DNA from: Halobaculum roseum | GTDB taxonomy: Archaea > Halobacteriota > Halobacteria > Halobacteriales > Haloferacaceae | Direction of reading: 5' to 3' | NCBI RefSeq assembly: GCF_019880245.1 | Contig: NZ_CP082286.1 | Location: 1,754,521 to 1,818,520 of the forward strand | DNA: 64,000 nucleotides | In this document: positions 1-8,092 of the stretch, in pieces | Position numbering within the stretch: the stretch's first letter is position 1 | Layout: the number at the start of each line of letters is the position of its first letter | The notes under the pieces: generated by a model | What the model was told of the DNA's origin: nothing | Databases searched by the model: none | The model's input: the letters and a program-made list of their open reading frames with translations, nothing else | Position numbers and translations under genes: made by a program

Positions 1-1
1 C

Positions 2-43
2 AGCGACATCCTCGTCACCGAGATCGAACGGCTCGTGGAGTAG
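2..43 (+). CDS. C-terminal fragment of an unidentified protein
   Basis: The window opens inside a reading frame that ends in SDILVTEIERLVE and a TAG stop. Thirteen residues are too few to identify a family. The frame, acidic composition and stop position agree with the tail of a haloarchaeal protein whose body lies upstream of the window. It converges on the SnoaL-like gene. Confidence 0.45.
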   Translation, partial: SDILVTEIERLVE

Positions 44-59
44 CGCTCCGCCCGAAAAT

Positions 60-97
60 CAGCCACCGACCGCCGAAGCAGTCACCGACCGCCGCAG
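60..97. repeat. 19-base tandem repeat between convergent genes
   Basis: Two adjacent 19-base units (60-78 and 79-97) match at 17 of 19 positions around the core CACCGACCGCCG. They lie between the stop codons of two convergent genes. No function is visible; replication slippage or a 3' end signal are both possible. Confidence 0.6.
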
Positions 98-114
98 CGA
101 CCGGACCGGCTACG

Positions 115-522
115 CTACGCGCCGATCGCCTGTTGCCAGGCGGCGGTGTCGGTGTAGTCGACGAACCTGACCAGCCGCCCGTCCCGGAAGTCACACACGT
201 GTGCGAACGGCGCTTCGAGCGACTCGCCCGACGAGCGGACCGTGCCGCGGTCGGTGCCGAGGACGACGATCGTGTCGCCGCCGTCGACGAACCGCTCCGG
301 GACGGCCGCGAACGGGTCCATGTCCTCCATCACCGGCGCGAACACGTTCTCAGTGACCGCGTCGGGGCCGCGATAGGTGCCGGCGTACCGCGATCCTTCG
401 GGTTCGGTCCACTCGATGTCCGGGTCCATGTGCCCGAGCACCGTCTCCACGTCGCCGTCGTTGAACGCGCTGTACATCTCCTGGACGATCTCCAGGTTGG
501 TTCTGGCCGCTGTGCTCGCCAT
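115..522 (-). CDS. SnoaL-like / NTF2-fold protein
   Basis: A 135-residue protein with the layout of the SnoaL-like (ketosteroid-isomerase-like, NTF2-fold) family: an N-terminal helix pair containing VQEMYSAFNDGDVETVLGHM, then the loop DPDIEWTEPEGSRYAGTYRG, and a beta sheet ending in FRDGRLVRFVDYTDTAAW. Family members are cone-shaped small-molecule isomerases, cyclases or hydrolases; the substrate here cannot be told. I chose the ATG at 522, with in-frame GTG at 531 and TTG at 534 as alternatives. A TATA-like box at 557-564 would place transcription start near 530-534, so the leader is very short. The stop is followed by a second TAG five bases on. Confidence 0.8.
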   Translation of the reverse strand: MASTAARTNLEIVQEMYSAFNDGDVETVLGHMDPDIEWTEPEGSRYAGTYRGPDAVTENVFAPVMEDMDPFAAVPERFVDGGDTIVVLGTDRGTVRSSGESLEAPFAHVCDFRDGRLVRFVDYTDTAAWQQAIGA

Positions 523-554
523 TTCTTTCACCAACGATCGTGTATGTCTCGTGA

Positions 555-566
555 GGGTAAATAGAG
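555..566 (-). promoter_or_regulatory. TATA-like box of the SnoaL-like gene
   Basis: Read on the minus strand the site is CTATTTACC, in an otherwise GC-rich spacer and about 26 bases before the expected transcript start. It fits a haloarchaeal TATA element. Confidence 0.5.
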
Positions 567-637
567 GAGTTGCAAGATTCGCACACGATGCGGCCGGATC
601 GTCGCCGTCGGCCGGAAACGGTGGTAAATCCCCGGTT

Positions 638-1579
638 TTACTCCGTTCGCCACCGCAGCGTCGGCGCCGAGATCCGCGGGTCGACGCCGACGCCGATCCC
701 GTGCCCGTCGCCCTCGCGGTAGCGTACCCACGCGACCGTCGCGACCGTGCCGAGCGCGATCGCGCCCGCCCCGAGCAGCCCGGCCTCGGGACCGAACGAC
801 CCCCCGGTCACGATCGTCGGCCCGGTCGGTTCGAGGTCGACGACGGCGGCGTCGATGCCGAGGCCGCTGACGGGGAAGCCGTACAGCAACCCCTGCGCGG
901 CGTTCCAGGAGATGTGGACGCCCACCGGGAACGACAGCCGCCCGGTGAGCACGAACCCGACGCCGAGGAACGCCCCCGCGAGGGTGATCCCGACCGTCGA
1001 GGCGAGTGAGGCGCCGGGGTTGGCCGCGTGCAGCAGGCCGAAGACGGCCGCCGAGACGGCCAACGCGCCCCCGACGGCGACGCGCTCGCCCGCGAAGCGG
1101 AGTCCCTCGGCGACGTTGACCAGCAGGAGTCCGCGCGAGACGAGTTCCTCGTAGAAGCCCACGACGAGGAACACCAGGAGGACGGAGCCGAAGCCGGCCG
1201 CGGTGCCGACGAGTGTGTCGGCGACGCGGAACCACCCGGCGGCGAGGCCGACGCCGGCGACGACCGTCTGGAGTGCGACCCCGAGCGCGAGTCCGGCGCC
1301 CAGGTCCGCGAGCCAGCCGGGCTCGCGGCGCAGTCCCAGATCGGCGAACGTGCGGATATCGACGTATCGAGCGGCCAGCAGCGTCGCTCCGGTCACCGCG
1401 AGCATCGGAAGGACGGTCGACAGCGGGACCGGAAGGCCGAGGACGGCGGCGGCGACCCCGCCGGCGACGAGCGCGACGACGATCACGACGAGGGCTGCCG
1501 CGAGACGAAGCGGCGCGCGCGGGCGGCGCTCGGGGGCGTTCCAGACGGCCGACCGAACGGCGTCGACGACCCCGGTCAT
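638..1579 (-). CDS. CPBP-family intramembrane metalloprotease
   Basis: A 313-residue polytopic membrane protein of the CPBP (CAAX protease and bacteriocin-processing, Abi) family. The family signature is visible: EELVSR with Glu144, Glu145 and Arg149, then FGLLHA with His184, then HISWNA with His222 and Asn226, all in predicted membrane helices. Known members cleave peptide bonds within the membrane; in haloarchaea most substrates are unknown. It starts with ATG overlapping the stop of the upstream 117-residue membrane protein by four bases (ATGA), so the two are almost certainly co-translated, with TBP as first gene of the run. Confidence 0.88.
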   Translation of the reverse strand: MTGVVDAVRSAVWNAPERRPRAPLRLAAALVVIVVALVAGGVAAAVLGLPVPLSTVLPMLAVTGATLLAARYVDIRTFADLGLRREPGWLADLGAGLALGVALQTVVAGVGLAAGWFRVADTLVGTAAGFGSVLLVFLVVGFYEELVSRGLLLVNVAEGLRFAGERVAVGGALAVSAAVFGLLHAANPGASLASTVGITLAGAFLGVGFVLTGRLSFPVGVHISWNAAQGLLYGFPVSGLGIDAAVVDLEPTGPTIVTGGSFGPEAGLLGAGAIALGTVATVAWVRYREGDGHGIGVGVDPRISAPTLRWRTE

Positions 1580-1929
1580 CCGGGAGCAGTCTGGTAGATC
1601 GCGAGAATCTGTTGGATGCCGATGGCCGCCAGGACGGTCAACGCGTAGTGCATCGCGGTGATCATCGCGGTGCCGCGACGGTCCAGCCCGTACGCGAGGC
1701 GCACGACGACGAAGTCGACGACGAGCGCGATGGCGATGACGCCGGCCGTCGGCAACACGGCCGCCGACAGGCCGACGAGCGCCATCGCGACGCCCGGCGG
1801 GACCGCCTGTCTGAGCTCGGCCTCGTCGCCGAGGACGAAGTAGGCGGCGGTGTTCGCCAGCAGCGTCGACAGCACCGCGATGAGGAGGAACCCGGCGAGG
1901 ACGCCGAGCGAGGACTGTTGCAGCAGCAC
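1576..1929 (-). CDS. Small haloarchaeal membrane protein (DUF7473-like)
   Basis: A 117-residue hydrophobic protein with three to four predicted membrane helices (about 9-30, 43-75 and 86-110). It starts with GTG one base after the TBP stop and overlaps the CPBP protease start by four bases. It resembles the short conserved membrane proteins found between TBP and CPBP genes in other haloarchaea, from memory DUF7473. No catalytic motif is visible. A role with the neighbouring protease is only suggested by the tight spacing. Confidence 0.72.
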   Translation of the reverse strand: MLLQQSSLGVLAGFLLIAVLSTLLANTAAYFVLGDEAELRQAVPPGVAMALVGLSAAVLPTAGVIAIALVVDFVVVRLAYGLDRRGTAMITAMHYALTVLAAIGIQQILAIYQTAPG

Positions 1930-1930
1930 G

Positions 1931-2491
1931 CTACCCGAGCAGCCCCAGATCCGAGAGCCGGTCGGAAATGACCTGAACGGCCGCCTCGGCGTCGGCGGGC
2001 TCCGTCCCGCCGGTGATGACGAGCTTGCCGGAGCCGAACAACAGCGCCACGACGTCGGGCTCGTCGATGCGGTAGACGAGGCCGGGGAACTGCTCGGGTT
2101 CGTATTCGATGTTCTCCAGGCCGAGCCCGATCGCGATCGCGTTCAGGTTCAGATCCTTCCCCAGATCGGCGGAGGTGACGATGTTCTGGACGGTGATCTC
2201 GGGGTCCTCCTCGATCGGGATATCCAGCGCGCGCAGTTCGTCGAACACCATGTGGAGCGCCTCGTGGACCGCGTCGGTGCTCTTGGCGCCGGTGCAGACG
2301 ATCTTGCCCGAGCGGAAGATGAGCGCGGCGCTCTTCGGATCGGCAGTCCGATACACCAGCCCCGGAAACTGCTCGGGGTCGTAGTCCGCCCCCTCGAGGT
2401 CCATGGCGACCGTCTGGAGGTCCAACTCCTGCTCGATCCCCGTCGACGCGACGACGTTCTCGATGTTGATCGACTCCGTGGGATCAGGCAT
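1931..2491 (-). CDS. tbp: TATA-box-binding protein
   Basis: A 186-residue general transcription factor that binds TATA boxes and recruits TFB and RNA polymerase. It shows the two-fold internal repeat of the family: residues 1-95 and 96-186 each carry the pattern EQFPGLVYR (41-49 and 133-141) followed by a GSGK/RSGK segment with the conserved strand motif. The length is that of archaeal TBP. The frame stays open far upstream because of high GC, but the ATG giving MPDPTESINIENVVAS is the family start, and a TTTAAA box lies about 20 bases before it. It is first in an apparent operon with the membrane protein and CPBP protease and is divergent from the tRNA methyltransferase gene. Confidence 0.97.
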   Translation of the reverse strand: MPDPTESINIENVVASTGIEQELDLQTVAMDLEGADYDPEQFPGLVYRTADPKSAALIFRSGKIVCTGAKSTDAVHEALHMVFDELRALDIPIEEDPEITVQNIVTSADLGKDLNLNAIAIGLGLENIEYEPEQFPGLVYRIDEPDVVALLFGSGKLVITGGTEPADAEAAVQVISDRLSDLGLLG

Positions 2492-2507
2492 TCTCGTTGG
2501 AACCGAC

Positions 2508-2524
2508 GGTTTAAATGAATAAAG
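2508..2524 (-). promoter_or_regulatory. AT-rich TATA region of tbp
   Basis: The spacer between tbp and the divergent methyltransferase holds a 17-base AT-rich tract containing TTTAAA (2510-2515) and, upstream, TTTATT. Either could be the TATA box for tbp, about 20-28 bases before its ATG. Confidence 0.55.
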
Positions 2525-2630
2525 TACTACCGCCGTGCCCCCATGCGGATTCGCTCCGCGGGAGTCGACGCCGCCCTCGGCGCCGGCGCGAACCCGTGCG
2601 TTCAAGCGCCGCGCCGCCGCACGTCCGTCC

Positions 2631-3650
2631 GTGTACGGGTTGGAGTTCGTCGGCGACGAGGACCGGTTCGCGGCGCTGGAGGCGGGGGTCGCCGCCGCGA
2701 CCGGGATCGAACGCGTCGCCCCGGGACTGGCGGTCGCCGACGCGGTCGACCCCGAGCGCGTGCGCGGGCTGGCGTACACCAGGCGCGCCCTCGACCTGCT
2801 CGGGCGGACGGACGCCGACCCGCGAAGCGCCCGCGCGGCCGTCGAGGCCGCGAGCATCGGGCGGGAGGGCACGGTCGCCGTTCGCGCGCGCGCGCTCCGC
2901 GACAGCGCCGCCGTCTCGACGAGCGAGGTCGAACGCGAGTGCGGGAGCGCGCTCGTCGCGCGCGGCTTCGACGTTGACCTCGACGACCCCGACCACACCC
3001 TCCGCGTGCTGTTCGCCGACGACACCTGCCTCGTCGGCTGGGTCGTCGCCGAGTCCGTCCGCGACTTCTCCGCACGCCGGCCCACGGATCGGCCGTTCTT
3101 CCAGCCCGGGAGCATGGCGCCGATGGACGCCCGCGCGTACGCGAACCTCGCGGGGGCGGGGCCCGGAACCCGGCTCGTCGACCCGATGTGCGGGACCGGC
3201 GGCGTGCTCATCGAGGCGGGGCTCGTCGGCAGCGACGCCGTCGGCAACGACGCCCAGGCGAAGATGGTCCGCGGCGCCCGCGAGAACCTCGCGCACTACC
3301 TCGACGGGGCGGGGTCGCCCGCGGCGCCCGCGACGCTCGGCGGTTCGCCCGGCGGGTTCGACGTGATCCGGGGCGACGCCACCGCGCTCGCACTCCGCGA
3401 CGACGCGGTCGACGGCGTCGTCTTCGACGCGCCCTACGGCCGCCAGTCGAAGATCGCCAGACACAGCCTCGACGACCTCGTGAGCGACGCGCTCACGGAG
3501 GCTGTCCGGGTCGCGCCCCGGGGGGTGCTGGTCGCGGACCGGTCGTGGCGCGATGCCGCAGTCGACGCCGGCTGGCGCGTCACCGACTCCTTCCGGCGGC
3601 GGGTCCACCGCAGTCTCGTCCGACACGTGCACGTGCTGGAGCGGGCGTAG
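2631..3650 (+). CDS. tRNA (guanine(10)-N2)-methyltransferase (Trm-G10 / TIGR01177 family)
   Basis: A 339-residue SAM-dependent methyltransferase predicted to methylate guanosine 10 of tRNA to m2G and m2,2G. The N-terminal half (about 1-150) fits a THUMP-type RNA-binding region. The C-terminal half has the Rossmann motif I DPMCGTGG (184-191) and the catalytic motif IV DAPYG (266-270). I chose the GTG at 2631, giving VYGLEFVGDEDRF, because family members begin with a short strand like this and a TTCAAG box lies 25-30 bases upstream; an ATG at 2535 would add 32 low-complexity residues. It converges on ftsY. Confidence 0.88.
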   Translation: MYGLEFVGDEDRFAALEAGVAAATGIERVAPGLAVADAVDPERVRGLAYTRRALDLLGRTDADPRSARAAVEAASIGREGTVAVRARALRDSAAVSTSEVERECGSALVARGFDVDLDDPDHTLRVLFADDTCLVGWVVAESVRDFSARRPTDRPFFQPGSMAPMDARAYANLAGAGPGTRLVDPMCGTGGVLIEAGLVGSDAVGNDAQAKMVRGARENLAHYLDGAGSPAAPATLGGSPGGFDVIRGDATALALRDDAVDGVVFDAPYGRQSKIARHSLDDLVSDALTEAVRVAPRGVLVADRSWRDAAVDAGWRVTDSFRRRVHRSLVRHVHVLERA

Positions 3651-3755
3651 CGGGCGGGCCTGCCGCGGGGGACGGCGTTCCCGTGACAGCGGTGATCGCT
3701 CTCTCGAACTGAACGAAGGCGACCGGAAAACGACGCGCTACTTCGCGGCGAGCGA

Positions 3756-4880
3756 CTACTTCTCGCCGAGCAGTTCGTCGACCAGCTCCTCGGGGTCGAA
3801 CCGCCGCAGGTCGTCGTACCCCTGGCCGACGCCGAGGAAGAGGATCGGCTTGCCCGTGACGTACGCGATGGAGATGGCGGCGCCGCCGGAGGAGTCGGCG
3901 TCGGCCTTCGTGAGGACCGAGCCGTCGACCGCCGCGGCGTCGTCGAACTCCTGGGCGCGCTTGACGGCGTCCTGGCCGGCGACCGCCTCGTCGACGAACA
4001 GCGTCATGTCGGGGTCGACGACGCGGTCGATCTTCTCCAGTTGCGCCATCAGGTCGTTGCTGGTGTGGAGGCGACCGGCGGTGTCGCCGAGCACCACGTC
4101 GATGTCGTTGGCCTCGGCGTACTCGACGCCGTCGTAAATGACGGCCGCCGGGTCGCCGCCCTGCTCGTGGGCGATGAGCTTCCGGTCGAGCGCTTCCGCG
4201 TGCTCGCGGATCTGCTCGTTCGCGCCCGCGCGGTAGGTGTCGCCGTTCGCCAGCACCGACGAGTAGCCGCGCTCGTCGAGCCACTCGGAGAGCTTCGCGA
4301 TGGTCGTGGTCTTCCCGACGCCGTTGACGCCGGTGAACACGACCGTGACGGGCTTGTCCGCCTCGGCGATCCGCTCCTCGAAGTCGAACTGCCCGACGCT
4401 GATCACGTCCAGCAGCGCGTCGTGGAGCGCCTCGGTGACGAGCTGGTCGGTCGTCTGGACCTGCGCGCGCGTCTCGCCGAGCATCTTCTCGCGGACGGTC
4501 TCGAGGATGCGGTCGGCGACGCTCATCTCGACGTCGCTGGACAACAGCGCGAGTTCCAGGTCCTGAAGGGGCTCCTCGAGGTCCTCCTCCTCGATGATGA
4601 CCTTCCCGGTCGCGAACGCCGCCGCGCGCTTGAGGCGCCCGGGGCCGGCGGACTCGTCGTCGGCCGGCTCGCCCTCGCCGGGGTCGGTCGAGGCTGCCTC
4701 GTCGGCCGCCGGCGCGCCCGACTGCTCGGGCTCGGTCGCGTCGGGGGCCGCCTCGGCGGTCGCGTCCGCCGCGGCGTCGACTTCGGCGGCCTCGGCGTCG
4801 GCCTCCTCGGCCTTCTCCTCGACCTCCTCGGCGGCGTCCTCGCGGAACGAGGAAAGCTTGTCCTTCAGGCCGTCGAACAT
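3756..4880 (-). CDS. ftsY: Signal recognition particle receptor FtsY
   Basis: A 374-residue SRP GTPase that docks SRP-ribosome complexes at the membrane. Residues 1-85 form the acidic, Ala/Glu-rich A domain typical of haloarchaea, followed by the N helical bundle and the G domain. Visible motifs are G1 GVNGVGKTT (184-192), the DTYRAGA element, G3 DTAGR, G4 TKAD and the closing GVGQGYDDLRRFDPEELVDELL. It is the last gene of the L39e-L31e-eIF6-L18Ae-pfdA-ftsY run, starting 3 bases after the prefoldin stop. The order is a classic archaeal arrangement joining ribosome assembly, nascent-chain folding and targeting. Confidence 0.97.
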   Translation of the reverse strand: MFDGLKDKLSSFREDAAEEVEEKAEEADAEAAEVDAAADATAEAAPDATEPEQSGAPAADEAASTDPGEGEPADDESAGPGRLKRAAAFATGKVIIEEEDLEEPLQDLELALLSSDVEMSVADRILETVREKMLGETRAQVQTTDQLVTEALHDALLDVISVGQFDFEERIAEADKPVTVVFTGVNGVGKTTTIAKLSEWLDERGYSSVLANGDTYRAGANEQIREHAEALDRKLIAHEQGGDPAAVIYDGVEYAEANDIDVVLGDTAGRLHTSNDLMAQLEKIDRVVDPDMTLFVDEAVAGQDAVKRAQEFDDAAAVDGSVLTKADADSSGGAAISIAYVTGKPILFLGVGQGYDDLRRFDPEELVDELLGEK

Positions 4881-4883
4881 TCC

Positions 4884-5366
4884 TTACTCGTCCCCGTCGT
4901 CCTCGTCGGCCATCTGCTGCATCTGCTGCATCTGCTGTTGCTGCATCTGCTGTTGCATCTGCTGGGCCTGCTGTTCGAGCTGCTGGCTCTCGGCCTCGAG
5001 GTCGGCCTTCTCGTCGCTGACGGTGTCGATCTGGTCGTCGAGGGCGTCCTTCCGCCCCTCAAGGGCCTCCACGGCGTCGCCCTCCTCCAGTTCGGCGGCG
5101 TAGTCGCCGCCGAGGCTCACGACGATCTCGTCGAGGTCCTGGACCTCGGCGCGGACGTACGCGCCGCCGCCCAGCGGCACCTGGACCGTCGAGCCGGTCT
5201 CGATCTGGCCGACGGCGTCGATGGCGTCGTCGATGTCGCGCTGCTCCTGTCGGAGGTCGTCGATCTCCTCCTCCAGCTCCTCGATCTCCGCCTCGATCGC
5301 CTGGATCTCCTGGGAGATCTGCTGCATCTGCTGCTGGCCGGGACCGCCGCCACCACCGAGGCTCAT
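4884..5366 (-). CDS. pfdA: Prefoldin subunit alpha
   Basis: A 160-residue subunit of the hexameric prefoldin chaperone, which holds unfolded proteins for the thermosome. It shows two long coiled coils (about 8-48 and 85-145) flanking a beta region with VPLGGGAYVRAEV, as in alpha prefoldins. The C-terminal helix is Gln/Met-rich (repeated QQMQQ), which is common in this family. Its ATG overlaps the stop of the L18Ae gene (ATGA), and ftsY follows after three bases. Confidence 0.95.
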   Translation of the reverse strand: MSLGGGGGPGQQQMQQISQEIQAIEAEIEELEEEIDDLRQEQRDIDDAIDAVGQIETGSTVQVPLGGGAYVRAEVQDLDEIVVSLGGDYAAELEEGDAVEALEGRKDALDDQIDTVSDEKADLEAESQQLEQQAQQMQQQMQQQQMQQMQQMADEDDGDE

Positions 5367-5539
5367 TCGGCGACCACCTCGCCGATCTCGATCTGGGTGC
5401 GGTTCAGGTTGTGCTCGGCGCCGAACTTCGAGAGGACGTGCTCGCGCGCCACGTTCTCGTTGACCGCGTCGAGCGAGCGGGTGAACGCCTGCATCCCGTC
5501 TCGGGTCTGGAACTCGCCGCTAACAGTGAACTGGCTCAT
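5363..5539 (-). CDS. rpl18a: 50S ribosomal protein L18Ae (LX)
   Basis: A 58-residue ribosomal protein, beginning MSQFTVSGEFQTRDG and ending QIEIGEVVAE, the normal length for archaeal L18Ae/LX. The mid-region ENVAREHVLSKFGAEHNLNRTQI is the family core. It lies between eIF6 and prefoldin alpha, its standard archaeal place, and its TGA overlaps the pfdA ATG. A 115-base spacer separates it from eif6, so it may have its own promoter, though no clear TATA box is visible. Confidence 0.95.
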   Translation of the reverse strand: MSQFTVSGEFQTRDGMQAFTRSLDAVNENVAREHVLSKFGAEHNLNRTQIEIGEVVAE

Positions 5540-5654
5540 GTGCCCGAAAAACCGCTCGGGAGCGGGAAGTACCTTCCGACTCGGACCCCTTAGCCAGGTC
5601 GACGGCCGCGGCGACGACGAACGTCGGATCGGCCGGTCGTCCGGGCCTCGGAGG

Positions 5655-6320
5655 CTAATCTATGAACCCGAGCGTGTCGTCGATCCGACCCAACTCGGGG
5701 CCGGTCGTGTCCTCGCCGACGGCGTACCCGTCGTCGTTGGCGAGCAGCCCCGAGCCGACCAGCGGGGCGCCGTAGTTCACGGTGCCCAGGTCGGCGTACA
5801 CGTCGAGGTGCTCCTCCAGCGCCTCCAGCTCCGGTTCCTCGCTGTGCGGGTGACAGAGGACGCCGGTGTTGTTGGCGACCGCGGCGGTGCCGACGGTGTT
5901 GACGCCGCCGAGCGAGCCGCGCTTCGTCGGCACGTCGAGCACGTCGGCGACCACGTCGACCGCCTCGTCTGTGAGATCGGGGTGGACGTACGCGCCGTAG
6001 TCGTTCGCGAGCACGACGTTGCCTGCGGCGTTCAGCTTCCCGGGGAGGCGTTCGACTGGGTCGCCGGTCGCCTCGCGGATCGCGTCGATCTCGCGGTCGG
6101 TCGCCTGTCGGGACACGAGCGTTCCGTTCTCGTTGCCCGCGACCAGCGAGCCCACCGTGCCGGAACCGCCGACCGTCGTGGTCAGGACCTCGACGCCGAA
6201 CTCGCTTTCGAGCCGGTCGGCGAGGTCGTCCTCGACGTCGGGCCGCACGACGAGGCAGTCGCTGGCGGCGTGCGCGTAGACTCCGACGTACGACGACCCG
6301 GCGAACGAAACCCGAAGCAC
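5655..6320 (-). CDS. eif6: Translation initiation factor 6 (anti-association factor)
   Basis: A 221-residue aIF6, which binds the large ribosomal subunit and blocks premature joining with the small one. The protein has the five-fold pseudo-repeat of the family; repeated segments ending in NDYG, NNTG, NENG and NDDG are visible, as is the opening [16 protein letters not shown]. It starts with GTG four bases after the L31e stop, so it is translated from the same transcript. C-terminal residues end in DTLGFID. Confidence 0.96.
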   Translation of the reverse strand: MLRVSFAGSSYVGVYAHAASDCLVVRPDVEDDLADRLESEFGVEVLTTTVGGSGTVGSLVAGNENGTLVSRQATDREIDAIREATGDPVERLPGKLNAAGNVVLANDYGAYVHPDLTDEAVDVVADVLDVPTKRGSLGGVNTVGTAAVANNTGVLCHPHSEEPELEALEEHLDVYADLGTVNYGAPLVGSGLLANDDGYAVGEDTTGPELGRIDDTLGFID

Positions 6321-6324
6321 GCCC

Positions 6325-6600
6325 TTAGGCCGGCTCCGCCTCGACGACGATGTCGCCGTCCTCGTCGAAGCGGGCCGCGCGCAGGCGTACCGAACTCGGC
6401 GGCTTCTGGCGCCCGCGCTCCCAGACGGTCTCGTTGACCGCGGGGTCGAGGCGGACGTCGCCCTCGTCGACCGAGAAGTGTTTCGCCAGGTGCTCGCGGA
6501 CGAGCGACATCGCCCGGTCGCCGCGCTCCTGGGCCGGCGCCTGCTTCGCCTCGCGGAGCGGGACCGTGACGACGCGCTCCTCGAAGTCGTTGGCGCTCAT
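6325..6600 (-). CDS. rpl31e: 50S ribosomal protein L31e
   Basis: A 91-residue ribosomal protein near the exit tunnel. The core [20 protein letters not shown] and the segment [20 protein letters not shown] match L31e (positions about 11-30 and 52-71). It starts directly at the base before the L39e stop codon and is followed by eif6 after four bases. Confidence 0.96.
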   Translation of the reverse strand: MSANDFEERVVTVPLREAKQAPAQERGDRAMSLVREHLAKHFSVDEGDVRLDPAVNETVWERGRQKPPSSVRLRAARFDEDGDIVVEAEPA

Positions 6601-6753
6601 TTACTCGTCGGTGTCCGAGCGCCGCCAGTGGCGTCGCTTCGGGTTGCGGGTCACTTCCATGTCGGTCTTCATCATCACCCACGCCGGAACGCGGCTGTTC
6701 TGCCGCTCCAGCTTGGCAAGGCGCTTCTTCTTGGCCTTGGATTTCTTGGTCAT
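6601..6753 (-). CDS. rpl39e: 50S ribosomal protein L39e
   Basis: A 50-residue, highly basic ribosomal protein lining the exit tunnel. Its Lys-rich N terminus ([17 protein letters not shown]) and the C-terminal [14 protein letters not shown] are the family signature. It is one of the few basic proteins in the window, as expected. First gene of the translation operon; the stop TAA abuts the L31e ATG. Confidence 0.96.
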   Translation of the reverse strand: MTKKSKAKKKRLAKLERQNSRVPAWVMMKTDMEVTRNPKRRHWRRSDTDE

Positions 6754-6851
6754 GGTATCCGGCAGTTTTGCTTCGGGAAGGGAAAACCCTGTCCATCCGG
6801 GTCGCTCCCGTCCCGGAGGCCGGCGAGTTTTTGTCCTCAACCAGACACGAC

Positions 6852-7496
6852 GTGGGCGTGCACAGACGCGACGCGCTCCGCGCGGCCGGCGGCCTCGCCG
6901 CCACGGGACTGGGATCGCTCGCCGGCTGCGTCGTCGGCCGTCGTCCCCCGCCGCCGCTGGCAGACTCCTTCGAGGACGGGATCGACGCATGGACCACCGA
7001 CGCCGCGATCGGGCCGGAGGTGCCCCTCGATGAGTTCGAGTGGTCGATCTCGCCGTCGACGGAGCGGGCGAACACCGGCGCCCGCAGCGTCGAGGTGTTC
7101 ACCGAGGGCGACTACGACGACGGGATCGCCTGGCTGACCCGCCCGATCGACACCAGCGAGGTGGACGCCGACGTGCTCCGGGTGTCGGCGCACGCCTGGA
7201 GCGAGTCGGAGAGCTTCAACGTCCTCCGGAACCTCGCCGTCCGGATCGGCCCCGAGCCGCCCGAGACCGAGGAGGACTTCCCGCCGCCGGAGACGGTCAC
7301 GACGCCCGAGTCGCCGACCGCGGTCGGGGGACTGAGACAGCCGCTCCACCGCGTCGAGGGGTGGGACGAGTACCGCTTCGAGTGGCAACCGAGCGAGGTT
7401 CCGGACGAGCTACACCTCTCGGTGGGCGTCGCGGTCGTCTGGGAGGCGGACGCCACCCACTACATCGACGACGTGCGCGTGGAGGAAGTTCGGTAG
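6852..7496 (+). CDS. Tat-exported lipoprotein of unknown function
   Basis: A protein of about 214 residues with a twin-arginine signal ([17 protein letters not shown]) followed by the lipobox LAGC, so it should be exported folded and anchored by a lipid outside the membrane. The mature part is about 190 residues, acidic, with many aromatic and beta-forming stretches ([17 protein letters not shown] near the start, [10 protein letters not shown] at the end), resembling a carbohydrate-binding-like jelly roll, an inference from the pattern only. Start is GTG at 6852 or 6858; both leave the signal intact. Confidence 0.7.
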   Translation: MGVHRRDALRAAGGLAATGLGSLAGCVVGRRPPPPLADSFEDGIDAWTTDAAIGPEVPLDEFEWSISPSTERANTGARSVEVFTEGDYDDGIAWLTRPIDTSEVDADVLRVSAHAWSESESFNVLRNLAVRIGPEPPETEEDFPPPETVTTPESPTAVGGLRQPLHRVEGWDEYRFEWQPSEVPDELHLSVGVAVVWEADATHYIDDVRVEEVR

Positions 7497-7555
7497 GCGG
7501 GGGAGCCGGCGGGAGAGCCGTCGGTAGCGGAGCGACCCGGCGGGGAAGCCGTCAG

Positions 7556-8044
7556 TCACAGCCCCGCGAGCGACCCCACCCCGGCGCCGACGGCGGCCGC
7601 GAGCGCGCCGCCGAGCGCGACGCGCACGGCCGTCTCCAGCACGTCGCCGCCGACCAGCCGAACGCGGAGGCCCCCGACGACCGCCAGCTCGGCGGCGACG
7701 ATCCCGACCGCGAGCGGGAACCCCCATCCCATCTCCGCGAGCACCACCAGCGACGGGAGCGCGCCGGCGAGGAACGCCCCGCCGCCGGCCAGGCCCGCCC
7801 GCCGGACCGGGTCGCCGTCGGCGGAGAGTCCGCCGTCGTCGTCCCCCGCGGCCGCGAGGGCCGCATACAGCGCGACGCCGATCGTCGCCGCGAGCCCGAC
7901 GAGCCCGGCGGTCCAGCCGTCGACGGCGACGGCGGCGGCGAACAGCGGCGCGGGAACGACGACGGCGCCGACGGTGAGTCCCGACAGCGCCGGCTCGCTC
8001 ACCCGGTAGCGAACCGTCGTCCTCGTTCGCCCTCGACCGCGCAT
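7556..8044 (-). CDS. Small multi-span membrane protein
   Basis: A 162-residue hydrophobic protein with about five predicted membrane helices (near 18-35, 39-60, 82-100, 105-122 and 138-160) and a short charged loop at 61-80. I do not recognise the family with confidence. I chose the ATG giving MRGRGRTRTT because a strong TATA-like box lies 26-34 bases before it; the frame stays open further up, into the IS element, but that is not part of the gene. The insertion sequence sits about 14 bases beyond the promoter. Confidence 0.65.
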   Translation of the reverse strand: MRGRGRTRTTVRYRVSEPALSGLTVGAVVVPAPLFAAAVAVDGWTAGLVGLAATIGVALYAALAAAGDDDGGLSADGDPVRRAGLAGGGAFLAGALPSLVVLAEMGWGFPLAVGIVAAELAVVGGLRVRLVGGDVLETAVRVALGGALAAAVGAGVGSLAGL

Positions 8045-8068
8045 TCGCACCCGATTTTTCGGCCGACA

Positions 8069-8079
8069 AGATAAATCCG
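8069..8079 (-). promoter_or_regulatory. TATA-like box of the small membrane protein gene
   Basis: Minus-strand GGATTTATC, about 29 bases before the ATG at 8044, fits a leaderless haloarchaeal promoter. It lies between the gene and the left end of the IS element. Confidence 0.6.
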
Positions 8080-8092
8080 CCGCCCGGTTCGG

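Noticed and set aside
4041-6437. Very long plus-strand open frame opposite ftsY, pfdA, L18Ae and eif6
   Set aside because: It is antisense to four well-supported genes; long empty frames are expected from high third-position GC, and the translation has low-complexity Arg/Val/Leu character.
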